A DNA stretch of 64,000 bases. Origin: an uncultured Neisseriaceae bacterium. GTDB lineage: Bacteria; Pseudomonadota; Gammaproteobacteria; Burkholderiales; Neisseriaceae. Both the position numbers and the translations under genes were made by a program. Below the pieces are notes generated by a model. The model did no database searches, was not told the DNA's origin, and saw only the letters and a program-made list of their open reading frames with translations. Shown here in pieces: positions 9,862 to 18,635 of this stretch; position 1 is the first letter of the stretch, and each line of letters begins with the position of its first letter. The stretch is from positions 1 through 64,000 of the forward strand of contig CALYOS010000008.1 of the NCBI GenBank assembly GCA_945267035.1, read 5' to 3'.

Positions 9862-12558
9862 TTAGAACCATTGGCCGAAACGTCGGATGTACCAGCGTTT
9901 AACTATCTGAGTTACCACACAATAGCAACCTAATGTCAGTACCAGCCATGGGAAATACTGCCATGGTAATGGAGTCAGTCCAATCCAGTTACTGATCGGT
10001 GAAAAGGGAATATAAATTCCGATGGCCATAATTAATCCTGTCATCAGCAATACTGGTAATGCTGCCGTGCTTTGAATAAACGGAATCTTACGGGTACGCA
10101 GCATGTGTACCACCAATGTTTGGGACAATAGACCTTCAACAAACCAACCAGAATGAAACAGATTTTGCACTTCCGGTGCATTAGCATGAAATACAAACCA
10201 CATCAACGCAAAGGTACTGATGTCAAATATGGATGAAATAGGACCAATAAACAACATAAAACGACTGATGTTAGACACATCCCATTTACGTGGTTTACGT
10301 AAAAATTCATCATCCATTCGATCCCAAGGGAGCGATAACTGAGAAAAATCATACAGCAAATTCTGAATCAGAAGCTGAATCGCCAGCATGGGCAAAAATG
10401 GTAAAAAAGCACTGGCGAATAACACCGAAAAAACATTACCAAAGTTAGAGCTGGCAGTCATATTCAGGTATTTAATAATATTACCGAAGGTTTCACGCCC
10501 TTTAATCACCCCTTCTTCTAGCACCATCAGGCTTTTTTCTAACAAAATAATGTCGGCTGATTCTTTAGCAATATCCGTGGCGGTATCAACTGATATACCC
10601 ACATCGGCATCGCGTAAAGCGGGAGCGTCGTTAATACCATCGCCGAGAAAACCAACAGTATGACCATTTTCTTGCAATAAACGAATAATTCGCGATTTTT
10701 GCAAGGGAGTGAGCTTAGCAAAAACAGTATGTTGTTCCAATAAAGGTTTTAGCACCTCATCACTTAAGCCCTCAATATCACTACCCAACAAAGGCAGTCC
10801 AGCTTCAATGCCCACTTCATGACAAATTTTTCGGGTGACAATTGCGTTGTCTCCGGTTAAAACTTTTACCGCAACACCATTCTCACTTAAAGCAGCAATT
10901 GCCTGGGCTGCACTGTCTTTAGGGGGATCAAGGAATGTCAGAAATCCACATAAAGTTAACTCAGTTTCATCGGCAACAGCATATTGGGCTTTTTGTGCTT
11001 CAGGATTAATGTATTTGGTGCCGATTGCCAGCACACGAAACCCTTCTTTGTTGTAGCTTTCTGTCAGCGACAACAGCCGTTGGCGTTGAGCTGCATCTAG
11101 TGGCAAAAACTGCCCCTGCTCATATACACAGCTGGAAATCGACAGCATTTCTTCTACGGCGCCTTTACAGATCAATACATGTCGTTGGTGCTCATCACGC
11201 AACACAACTGATAAGCGCCGGCGTACAAAATCAAAGGGCAATTCATCTATTTTCTGAAACGCAGCAGAATGAATATAGGCACGGTTTTCTGGTTCTTGCG
11301 CAAAGCGAATAATCGCCTTATCCATCAGATTTTTCATTCCACTTTGAAAGGAACTATTTAACCACGCCAGCTGTAGGACTTCATGATCATTGTGACCATG
11401 AATATCCGTATAATGCTCCAGAATAATTTTATCTTGCGTTAACGTACCGGTTTTATCGGTGCATAACACATCCATCGAACCAAAATTTTGAATGGCACTT
11501 AAGCGCTTTACCACAACCTTCCGTCGTGCCATGGCCATGGCACCTTTGGCCAGATTGGCACTGACAATCATAGGTAACATTTCTGGTGTCAGACCAACTG
11601 CTACTGCCAAAGCAAATAAAGCAGCATCGCCCCAGTCACCTTTAGTAAAGCCATTTACCAGCAGCACAATTGGCACCAGAATCAGCATAAAGCGTATAAG
11701 CAGATGGCTGACACTGTTGACCCCACGGTCAAATGCCGTTTTACCGCGAGTACCGACGATAGATTTAGCTAAAGAACCAAAATAAGTATCATTACCGGTA
11801 GCCACCACCACAGCTTTGGCCGTTCCACTCACGATATTGGTCCCCATAAAGCAGATATTTTCTGCATCCAGCGGATTAGATGAGTCAGACGATGGCTGAG
11901 ATTGCAAATTGGTCGATACCGAAGCGCCCAAAGTATCCGATTTTTCAACCGGAATAGATTCACCGGTCAGCACGGCCTGACTGATAAATAAATCACGTGA
12001 CTCAATTAGACGTACATCAGCAGGAACCATGTCACCGGCAGACAGAAAAATGATATCGCCGGGCACCACTTCTTTAATCGGCACTTCTTGTTGTTCACCA
12101 GCCAAATCCCGATGACTACGACGCAATACCGTTGCAGTCGTGCTAATCATCGATTTCAACGCTTGCGCTGCTTTATTAGAACGGTATTCCTGCCAGAAAC
12201 TGAGCAAACCACTTAGCAACACCATTACCAAAATAATAATAATGCCACTGAGGCTGGTTTCCTCACCCTGACGTAAGGGAATCAGATAATCTGAAAAGAA
12301 ACTGACTGCTGCCAGTGCAAGTAAAACAAAAATAAAAGGATTTTTAAACGCGAGTAGTAATTGGATCCAAGCAGATGGCGCTTTATCGTGCACAACATCA
12401 TTACTACCAAATGAAGCTAATCTCTCTTTGATATCTTGCTCGGTCAGACCACTGAGACTAGTCTGTAAATTAGAAAGCGTTTTCTCAAGACTGTTGCGTG
12501 ACTCAAGCACAGCTTTAATAGTCACGGATTGATGGGTTACTTTTTTTAGTTTTTTCAT
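9862..12558 (-). CDS. mgtA: Magnesium-importing P-type ATPase MgtA
   Basis: P3B-type ATPase that brings Mg2+ into the cytoplasm when magnesium is scarce. The start at 12558 gives 898 residues, the length of E. coli MgtA, and follows GGAAAGG at eight bases. An in-frame ATG at 12579 adds seven residues and also has a GGGAAA site. Visible motifs are TGES in the actuator domain, the phosphorylated Asp D368 in DKTGTLT, GDGINDAPALRDADVGISV, and the MgtA-type SADIILLEKSLMVLEEGVIKGRETFGNI. About ten membrane helices are present. It is a single gene with its own promoter, a 250-base structured leader and a bidirectional terminator, so control by Mg2+ through the leader is likely. Confidence 0.95.
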   Translation of the reverse strand: MKKLKKVTHQSVTIKAVLESRNSLEKTLSNLQTSLSGLTEQDIKERLASFGSNDVVHDKAPSAWIQLLLAFKNPFIFVLLALAAVSFFSDYLIPLRQGEETSLSGIIIILVMVLLSGLLSFWQEYRSNKAAQALKSMISTTATVLRRSHRDLAGEQQEVPIKEVVPGDIIFLSAGDMVPADVRLIESRDLFISQAVLTGESIPVEKSDTLGASVSTNLQSQPSSDSSNPLDAENICFMGTNIVSGTAKAVVVATGNDTYFGSLAKSIVGTRGKTAFDRGVNSVSHLLIRFMLILVPIVLLVNGFTKGDWGDAALFALAVAVGLTPEMLPMIVSANLAKGAMAMARRKVVVKRLSAIQNFGSMDVLCTDKTGTLTQDKIILEHYTDIHGHNDHEVLQLAWLNSSFQSGMKNLMDKAIIRFAQEPENRAYIHSAAFQKIDELPFDFVRRRLSVVLRDEHQRHVLICKGAVEEMLSISSCVYEQGQFLPLDAAQRQRLLSLTESYNKEGFRVLAIGTKYINPEAQKAQYAVADETELTLCGFLTFLDPPKDSAAQAIAALSENGVAVKVLTGDNAIVTRKICHEVGIEAGLPLLGSDIEGLSDEVLKPLLEQHTVFAKLTPLQKSRIIRLLQENGHTVGFLGDGINDAPALRDADVGISVDTATDIAKESADIILLEKSLMVLEEGVIKGRETFGNIIKYLNMTASSNFGNVFSVLFASAFLPFLPMLAIQLLIQNLLYDFSQLSLPWDRMDDEFLRKPRKWDVSNISRFMLFIGPISSIFDISTFALMWFVFHANAPEVQNLFHSGWFVEGLLSQTLVVHMLRTRKIPFIQSTAALPVLLMTGLIMAIGIYIPFSPISNWIGLTPLPWQYFPWLVLTLGCYCVVTQIVKRWYIRRFGQWF

Positions 12559-12620
12559 AAACAGTACCTTTCCAACCATGATGTTTCCCGGTTGGCAGAT
12601 ACTGTTAACTGGAAAACATC
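12559..12620 (-). promoter_or_regulatory. Mutually exclusive hairpins at the mgtA ribosome binding site
   Basis: Two competing stems can be drawn on the minus-strand RNA. Stem 1 pairs 12611-12620 with 12580-12589 (10 bp, one G-U). Stem 2 pairs CCAACC (12577-12572 as read in plus) with GGTTGG (12590-12595) and extends, after a small internal loop, through CAGTA/TACTG (12562-12566 with 12600-12604). The 3' arm of stem 1 is the loop of stem 2, and the 5' arm of stem 2 is the loop of stem 1, so they exclude each other. Stem 2 encloses the GGAAAGG ribosome binding site and the upstream ATG. This looks like a translational or attenuation switch; the signal sensed is inferred to be Mg2+. Confidence 0.6.
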
Positions 12621-12780
12621 AACGGCCTTGTTGCAATTGATGTATCAATAAAATAAACGGCAGACTCGAATCTTCTTCCATTGTTTTATTCCCAGTTAAA
12701 TAGTCATAAACGTAATGCGAGGCATTGCGTTCACCGATACCGAAGCAGACTAATCTGCAATTGCTGTCGTCAACACGCAT
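12619..12780 (-). CDS. Candidate leader ORF upstream of mgtA
   Basis: A 53-codon frame beginning ATG CGT GTT GAC and ending LIHQLQQGR lies wholly inside the mgtA leader, about 25 bases after the predicted transcription start. Its stop is next to the hairpin that controls the mgtA start. An internal ATG at 12681 (MEEDSSLPFILL) with a GGGA ahead of it could make a 20-residue version. Enterobacterial mgtA leaders carry a short mgtL ORF whose translation sets the RNA fold, so an analogous role is attractive. The peptide is not proline-rich like MgtL and has no strong ribosome binding site, so it may also be an independent small protein or a chance frame. Confidence 0.4.
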   Translation of the reverse strand: MRVDDSNCRLVCFGIGERNASHYVYDYLTGNKTMEEDSSLPFILLIHQLQQGR

Positions 12781-12811
12781 AAAAGACAACAATATCTTCA
12801 GCAAGGTAAGG

Positions 12812-12840
12812 TTTATACGGGTTTAAGATAATAACGTCAA
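12812..12840 (-). promoter_or_regulatory. Sigma-70 promoter of mgtA
   Basis: On the minus strand TTGACG (12840-12835), a 17-base spacer and TATAAA (12817-12812) form a near-consensus promoter. Transcription would start near 12805 and give a leader of about 245 nucleotides before the mgtA ATG, similar in length to enterobacterial mgtA leaders. Confidence 0.75.
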
Positions 12841-13023
12841 TTAAATTTACGTTACCTGCAATAAAAAACAATAATATTCACAAGCTACTACATTAACCAA
12901 GATTCATTTAAATAAACCAACACATTTCATTTTCACCCTATCTTGATCGCCAATTGGGTATGCCCAGCTAATGTCCATAATGGTTAATTTTTGCGCCCAA
13001 TTTTCAACATTTCGACCGATAAA

Positions 13024-14088
13024 TTAAAACAGCAAACCTTGAAAATGATTTAGATAATTATGTAATGGTTTAGGTATACCATAATCTGCTAAATGTTGCG
13101 GCGACACCCATTCGCCCGTGATGCCTTGCAGATTACGATGCAGAGATACTGACATTTGTGCATGATAGGGAAAAATATGCAGTTGCCGATGCGTTAGTCG
13201 GTGCAGAAATTCACCATCTGCATTCAAATCATCTGCTGGCAAATCAAAAAGTGCAGCCAGTTGGTACAAAGCAGTCAAACTGTCGGCGCAGGGTACACAC
13301 CACAATCCACCCCAAATGCCGTTAGTGGGACGTTTGGATAAAAAAATCGATCCACTTTGATCTCGCATCACTAGCCAATACATCGGCATGTCTTTGACAG
13401 CTACTTTAGTTTTCTTACGTGGCAACAGAGCAATCCGATCTTGAGCACGAGCAAGACAGATATCTCCCATAGGACAAGCAGTACAAACTGGCTTACTGCG
13501 TTTGCATATCGTTGCGCCCAAATCCATCAACCCCTGAATATAAGCAGGCATATCCTTACCCTCCTGAGGGAGCAAGGATTCAGCCGTTTGCCAAAGCAAC
13601 TGTTCGAAACTTTTAGCGTTTAAATCTCCGTCTAAAGCAAAAACACGACACAAAACGCGCTTAACATTTCCATCCAGAATAGACTCACGCGCATTAAAGC
13701 AGAAGGCAGCAATCGCCGCTGCCGTACTGCGCCCTACTCCACAAAGCATTTGCAAGTGGAGCCTATCGCGGGGAAATTCGCCACCAAACTCATTGACTAC
13801 TTGCTTGGCAGCCTTATGCAAATTACGGGCACGACTATAATATCCCAGCCCTTGCCACAAACCTAACACCTCATCCTCATCAGCAGCAGCCAACGCATAC
13901 ACATCAGGAAAAGCCGTAACAAAACGCGGATAATAATTTAAAACCGTACTGACCTGAGTTTGCTGTAACATAATTTCCGACAGCCAAACCCGATAAGGAT
14001 CGCGACTATGCCACGGCAATCCATGCCTACCAAATTGTTTTTGCCACAAAACCAACCGTTGCGCAAAATCATTACCTTTTTCCATCAC
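13024..14088 (-). CDS. mutY: A/G-specific adenine DNA glycosylase MutY
   Basis: Base-excision repair enzyme that removes adenine mispaired with 8-oxoguanine. The 354 residues contain the catalytic Glu E38 in LSEIMLQQTQVSTV, the helix-hairpin-helix around LCGVGRSTAAAIA (residues 115-127) and the conserved Asp D139 in SILDGNVKRVL. The iron-sulfur loop has C195, C202, C205 and C211 in the expected C-X6-C-X2-C-X5-C spacing. The C-terminal NUDIX-like domain that recognises 8-oxoguanine runs from about residue 225 (WLVMRDQSGSIFLSKRPTNGIWGGLWCVP). Two ATGs lie three bases apart from each other at the start region. It is a single gene; long AT-rich DNA lies upstream. Confidence 0.95.
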   Translation of the reverse strand: MMEKGNDFAQRLVLWQKQFGRHGLPWHSRDPYRVWLSEIMLQQTQVSTVLNYYPRFVTAFPDVYALAAADEDEVLGLWQGLGYYSRARNLHKAAKQVVNEFGGEFPRDRLHLQMLCGVGRSTAAAIAAFCFNARESILDGNVKRVLCRVFALDGDLNAKSFEQLLWQTAESLLPQEGKDMPAYIQGLMDLGATICKRSKPVCTACPMGDICLARAQDRIALLPRKKTKVAVKDMPMYWLVMRDQSGSIFLSKRPTNGIWGGLWCVPCADSLTALYQLAALFDLPADDLNADGEFLHRLTHRQLHIFPYHAQMSVSLHRNLQGITGEWVSPQHLADYGIPKPLHNYLNHFQGLLF

Positions 14089-16015
14089 AACCTAATCGCA
14101 ATCTTAACCTGTATTTTATTGACAATTGAATTAATAATAATTTAAAAAAATGATTAAAAAATGGTACAGCCTGAAAAATACTGATACACAAAATAAATGG
14201 ATTTATTTAGATTTGAGATAAAAATCAAAAAATAAGAATTGAAATAGTTAGAAATCCAGCTGCAAAATTTTTATATAAATTCAATTTTATTGCATTATAA
14301 GCTGTCGTTATGGATTTTACACCCATCCTCTTTGCAATTTCAGATTCATAGTAATTGCATACCTACGATAGCAGTAATACAGTTAATATTTGAGCTTGAA
14401 AAAAAGTCTAATATTCTAAACTAACCCTAATTAGCTAGCTGACAGTTCAATAGAAAGAGAATATAAATCATCTCAATCAGAGAAAACATCGTTAATAAAA
14501 GCATCATATATAACAACGCAAAAGCATTTTTCTTTTGAATAAAAGCATACTCATGAAATTAACAGCTAGCACGGCAGAAGACAGATGAAATTAGCGTGTC
14601 GCGTCATAACATGATTGTCAAAAGTGAAGTAAGTGTTGGCAATATCCAGAATTTGAAGTTCAAAATTGTATTTGGGAGGGATTGACATCTAAATAAAATT
14701 TAACAGAATTAGCGGAAAATATTGAAAAAGCGTTTCAGTTCATTTTAGAAATGAATAACATGTTTTTTCTGATCACAACCCAAAACTTAAGTTGCTCAGC
14801 TGCTAATGAAAAACTAGCCATTTTTTCAAACAGTAAAGTCAGATTAGCGATAGCTACTAAGAAAATACGATGCTATTAATTCAAACACAGATCGATATAT
14901 TGCCCTTTTGAACTACCTAAACAAAATATTCAACTTAGTGAGAATAATTGAACACTAATTCTGAGGAATGCAGATGATTACGAAGCCTAGTGGAAAATAA
15001 TAGAAAAGGAATAAATTAGTCATAGATTGAACCAGAAGCTCTGTTAAAAGCGACCAATAACACCCATTTGGAACAGGTCGTTCGGTTTCTTTAATAACAA
15101 TAAATGAGATAAAAAAATATGGTTATTGATCCATATTGAAATGAGTACTAAACGGCATAATCTTGCTATTTAATCAGATCATTAACACCTATACAGCAAA
15201 TTTTTTAAATTCATTTCTTTAAATATAATAAAAGTCACTTTATAGGGTGAAGCATAACTTTCTTAAGCTGATCGTTTGTTAATCATGCCAACTATTCCTG
15301 CCAATCATTCAATAAATCGATTTGTTATGAATGACATCGATTATTTCCGAAAAAATTTTATTACATCATCGTCGTTTTCGTTTTTAATTTTTTTTAATCA
15401 ACAATAAGTCTTGCTTCAAGGCTGATTCACAGACTTGGTCCACAACTATTGTCTACATATTTAAAAAAAATTTAGGCAACATGTTTGTTCAGAACAGGCT
15501 AACTTTAATCCTTTTTTTCTACTAACATGCAATAATGACTTCGTAATAATCAAGTATGAGACATATATTTTCTCTAAAATCTTATTATTAACTTAAAATT
15601 AATCAATCAATCATTAGAGAATTTAATGAGAAGTTAATCGCGCTCAACAACCAAGAGCAAATGTTCTTTTTGTGTCATTTATTAGACTATATATAACAAA
15701 ATTACAACATAGCGAAAAAATTTTCTCTTTAATTTTACTAAATCCAATATAACTTCAAGTCAAAGCAAAAACACCCAATATAGAGTAACGATATCAATAA
15801 ATAAATGTATAGATCGCCTAACAATCAGCCGAATAAAACTGGCAATAATTAAGATTTTTTTACAGCTCAATTTTGAATCACACTATCTCAAATGCCCGAA
15901 ATGATAAAAATTACATATAAAAACCTGTCTTTATCGATTTACCTATATTATAATCACTTAAGAACATCATTTTACCGAATATTGATGTTGGTATGATTTA
16001 AATAAGGATTGAAAA
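14089..16015. other. Long AT-rich region with decayed coding fragments
   Basis: Nearly 2 kb without an intact gene, much more AT-rich than its neighbours and rich in stops in all frames. Protein-like fragments can be read only on the plus strand between 14563 and 15094 (listed separately). The rest, including 15100-15960, shows nothing recognisable. The promoter of the lipoprotein gene at 16016 should lie in the last 100 bases, where a TATAAT is present near 15948. Confidence 0.6.
14563..15094 (+). pseudogene. Decayed coding region, plus strand
   Basis: Three short open stretches on one strand read like real protein but are broken by stops and frame changes. They are 14563-14685 (contains DEISVSRHNMIVKSEVSVGN), 14697-14879 (contains LTELAENIEKAFQFILEMNN) and 15026-15094 (IEPEALLKATNNTHLEQVVR). 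None has a start codon with a ribosome binding site. The amino acid mix, with balanced charges and regular hydrophobic spacing, differs from translated AT-rich noise. They may come from one or several lost genes; no family was recognised. Confidence 0.4.
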
Positions 16016-16411
16016 ATGATTAAAAAATTCTCTACAACAGCCGTGTTTTGTTTACTGGCTTTAGGTCTTTTTGGTTGTGATGACGCCAAAAAAGCAAATG
16101 AAGCTGCAAGTGCCCCTGCAACGACTACAGAAGCAAGTGTTCCTGCAACTAATGAAACTTCTGCTCCTGCTGTGGCTCCTGTCAATAACGGTGGAGAAAC
16201 CGCCCCTGTTTCTACAAGTATTGAAGAATGTGATCAATATTTTGCAGCTGTTGATAAAATGCTGAAAGAACTTCCAGATAATCAAAAAGCTCTGTTTAGT
16301 GCAAGTTATGATAATTTCAAAAAATTAATCAAAGAGCACCCTGAGCAACATGAACAAACTAGAGCAAGCTGTAAACAAGCCTTAGAAGCTCTTCCTCCAC
16401 AGTTTCGTTAA
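16016..16411 (+). CDS. Small lipoprotein, DUF5339-like
   Basis: 131-residue secreted lipoprotein. The signal peptide MIKKFSTTAVFCLLALGLFGC ends in a lipobox LFGC, with lipidation at C21. Residues 22-68 form an Ala/Thr/Pro-rich linker of repeated APAT/VPAT-type units. The C-terminal ~60 residues are a small helical domain with two cysteines (IEECDQYFAAVDKMLKELPD ... ASCKQALEALPPQ) that may pair. This cysteine-flanked helical pattern resembles small DUF5339-type proteins. DDAKK after the lipid Cys includes Asp at +2, which in enterobacteria favours inner-membrane retention. AAGGATTGAAA precedes the ATG and a strong terminator follows. It is an intact island between two decayed stretches. Confidence 0.8.
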   Translation: MIKKFSTTAVFCLLALGLFGCDDAKKANEAASAPATTTEASVPATNETSAPAVAPVNNGGETAPVSTSIEECDQYFAAVDKMLKELPDNQKALFSASYDNFKKLIKEHPEQHEQTRASCKQALEALPPQFR

Positions 16412-16428
16412 TAAAATCAATTTAAAAT

Positions 16429-16466
16429 AATTGTGAGGCAATTGTATTGCCTCACAATTTTTTTAA
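16429..16466 (+). terminator. Terminator after the small lipoprotein gene
   Basis: Perfect 14-bp stem (16429-16442 with 16446-16459), three-base loop, then a run of seven or eight T. It is a strong rho-independent terminator 17 bases after the stop codon. Confidence 0.92.
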
Positions 16467-16720
16467 CCAAGCACAGCATAATCTAAGTCAACAATGTAAT
16501 TTCTGTTTGTAATAGTTAATCTATTTCAGAGTGAATAATATCTTTTATTCTCTTAGGATATAGTCTAAAAAATTAACCTTCAAACCAATTAATTATAAGT
16601 GCAGAAACTCTTTATAAAATTGATTACTCAAAAATTTATCCGCTAAAATTTTTAATGTTGATATTATAACTACCGCTATACAACCTGTATCGACTTCTTA
16701 TTGCTTTATCCAACAGATGT

Positions 16721-16846
16721 TTACACAACGGGTTTTACTTTCAAGGTACTCATGTAGAAATAAAGTGGAGTGGCAGTATTGGAGCCACAGCAGTTTCAGC
16801 AGCTTATTCTGGTGAATCTAAGTCGCTACTCATCAAGATGAAATAA
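16721..16846 (+). pseudogene. C-terminal gene remnant
   Basis: An open stretch of 41 codons ending in TAA reads LHNGFYFQGTHVEIKW, SGSIGATAVSAAY, SGESKSLLIKMK. It has no start codon, and the sequence upstream is closed by stops, so it looks like the C-terminal end of a lost gene. The glycine/serine-rich, membrane-permeable-like GATAVSAAYSG is reminiscent of the hinge of a secreted toxin or tail protein, but no family can be named. Confidence 0.4.
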
Positions 16847-17091
16847 CAGTAAAAAACTAGGTCATATACGTTACGTATTACCAAAATCAGTTTTAATTAA
16901 TTATCATGCCTAATTGAATTTATCAGACTGATCTTTACAGACATTTTTTGCTTAAAAATACAATCAGCTCCCCCCATTCATTTTAAAATATGAATGATCT
17001 TGGAGAAGCTGATGCAAATAATGAATGTTTATAACTTCTAAGAACGTATATAACTTTGTACGTTACTCATTGGGAAGTTTTCGAATTAAAT

Positions 17092-18215
17092 ATTTAAAAT
17101 GAAGGCACCATACATCCGTTGCCAGCTAGAGCCGATACAAATTAAATCTAGTCCTTTTGATTCTTTTTCAAAAATAATGATTGGTTATTAAGTTTGTCCA
17201 TTTTCAATGGGTTGTACAAGGATGAATTTTAGAAAACTCTTTATCGAAAACATCAATTACGTATTGATAAATTAAATCATCAATTAAGCTAAAAGCTGTT
17301 TAATTATCTTTAAATGTTTCCTGATGAATATTCTGATTAAGCCAGAATTTTTCTGCCTTTTTTTCTAGTATTTTTTATTTTTGAATTAATTTTCAACAAT
17401 ATATTATCAGCTATTAATAATATTCAAGTTAAATGGATTGTAAAAGTTAATTTGTTGATTAGTCTCCTTATTAATATAAATATAGTCATCTTCTTTTTTC
17501 TTTATGTAAGTTTCTAATCTATCTACATATAATTCATTAAAATAGAAGGATATAACTCCATAAGAAATTCCCATATATAAAAAGAAAGATTTTTTGTTCG
17601 TTAATTCTTCCTAGCCTACAGTAAGCTCACGAACATCTATTGTCGCGTTGTCTTTTTCTTTGATATAAATATTTTCAATATCATCAATCTTTGATTTACC
17701 TTTTTCTCTGTGATAATTTTGAACATTGAGAAAAGAAAGTTTTAAAAAATTTCTTTAGTGTTGTGGGTTAGATATTAGATATATAAGGTTCGTCAACAAT
17801 GAATATGAATGCAGACTGTTTTGGATCATAAATGAAATCAAATATAATTTGTTCTTCAAAAACCAATTCATCAAAAAAGTTATCTAAATTTTGTATTTTT
17901 CTCTTTTTCTAAAATCTTATTCTTAAGTTGTTAAGGTTTTAACCCTACAGAAATAATATGGGTTATTCTCATAAATTCATCATGTGGGAAATTTTCTAAA
18001 GCAACATTTCCATCAATATTTAAATACTTCCCTTTATCATTTATTATTCAGATATAACTATTCTTATGCCTTTCCGATTTAATATTTTTCCTTTTAGGTC
18101 TCAAAAACCTTAAAGCTTTTACCTCTTCAACTTTTAACTATATCGCCAACATAAGTCTTAGCATTATGCTCCAGCCATGTGAGTTTGCCGAATATTAGAC
18201 GCAGCATTATTCACG
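17092..18215 (-). pseudogene. Decayed gene (about 300 codons), minus strand
   Basis: Consecutive minus-strand fragments in changing frames form a plausible degraded protein. In order they are: TWLEHNAKTYVGDIVKS (about 18180); KGKYLNIDGNVALENFPHDE (about 18030); LDNFFDELVFEEQIIFDFIY (about 17890); EKGKSKIDDIENIYIKEKDN (about 17700); an intact-looking 55-codon end with its own ATG at 17574 and stop at 17407 (MGISYGVISFYFNELYVD); LIDDLIYQYVIDVFDKEFSK (about 17290); and GLDLICIGSSWQRMYGAF (about 17150). Stops and frameshifts separate them. The acidic, aromatic character resembles immunity or toxin-associated proteins, but that is a guess. It may represent two adjacent genes. Confidence 0.55.
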
Positions 18216-18635
18216 GGTGATTTTCAAAAACTGCTATTAATGATGGTGTCTCAACTTCTGTTGTTAAGTAAGATTTTCTACCAAAAAATCAGTTTGATTA
18301 TTATTCTGATCTATCTATTTTCCATTTTTCATCTACCCTCCCCCTTTTTTGGTCAGTGTTCTTTATTCTTGGTTCCCTCATTGGTAGTAATCACTTGTCA
18401 GCAGCTTTTAATTAAAAGGTTTGTTTAAAATTCTTTTCTATTACATTAAATTATTTATTAACCGGTAACAATCAGGTATGTAGCTGTGCCAAAATTTTTC
18501 ACACTTAATCACTCAATTTTTCACCTAAGAAATAATAAAAAATAGTCAACCGACCTGCTTCAATATTACAATTCAACTATTAAAACATATTCAATGTTAT
18601 TGCGTATGTCCTTTTCTTCTTTTTTAAAGTACTAA

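Larger units (their letters stand above)
16467..18635. other. Long AT-rich region with decayed genes on both strands
   Basis: About 2.2 kb with no intact gene. A plus-strand fragment at 16721-16846 and a chain of minus-strand fragments at 17092-18215 read like degraded protein-coding sequence (listed separately). A hydrophobic 62-codon plus frame at 18240-18428 is AT-rich and overlaps no recognisable family. The last 200 bases precede the methyltransferase gene and should hold its promoter. Confidence 0.6.

Noticed and set aside
18240..18428. Hydrophobic 62-codon plus-strand frame
   Set aside because: Leucine/isoleucine-rich reading of a T-rich stretch, with no ribosome binding site and no recognisable family; likely chance in an eroded region.
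14089..18635. Prophage or insertion sequence in the AT-rich stretch
   Set aside because: No transposase, integrase, terminal inverted repeats, target duplications or tRNA attachment site could be seen; only short degraded coding fragments are present.
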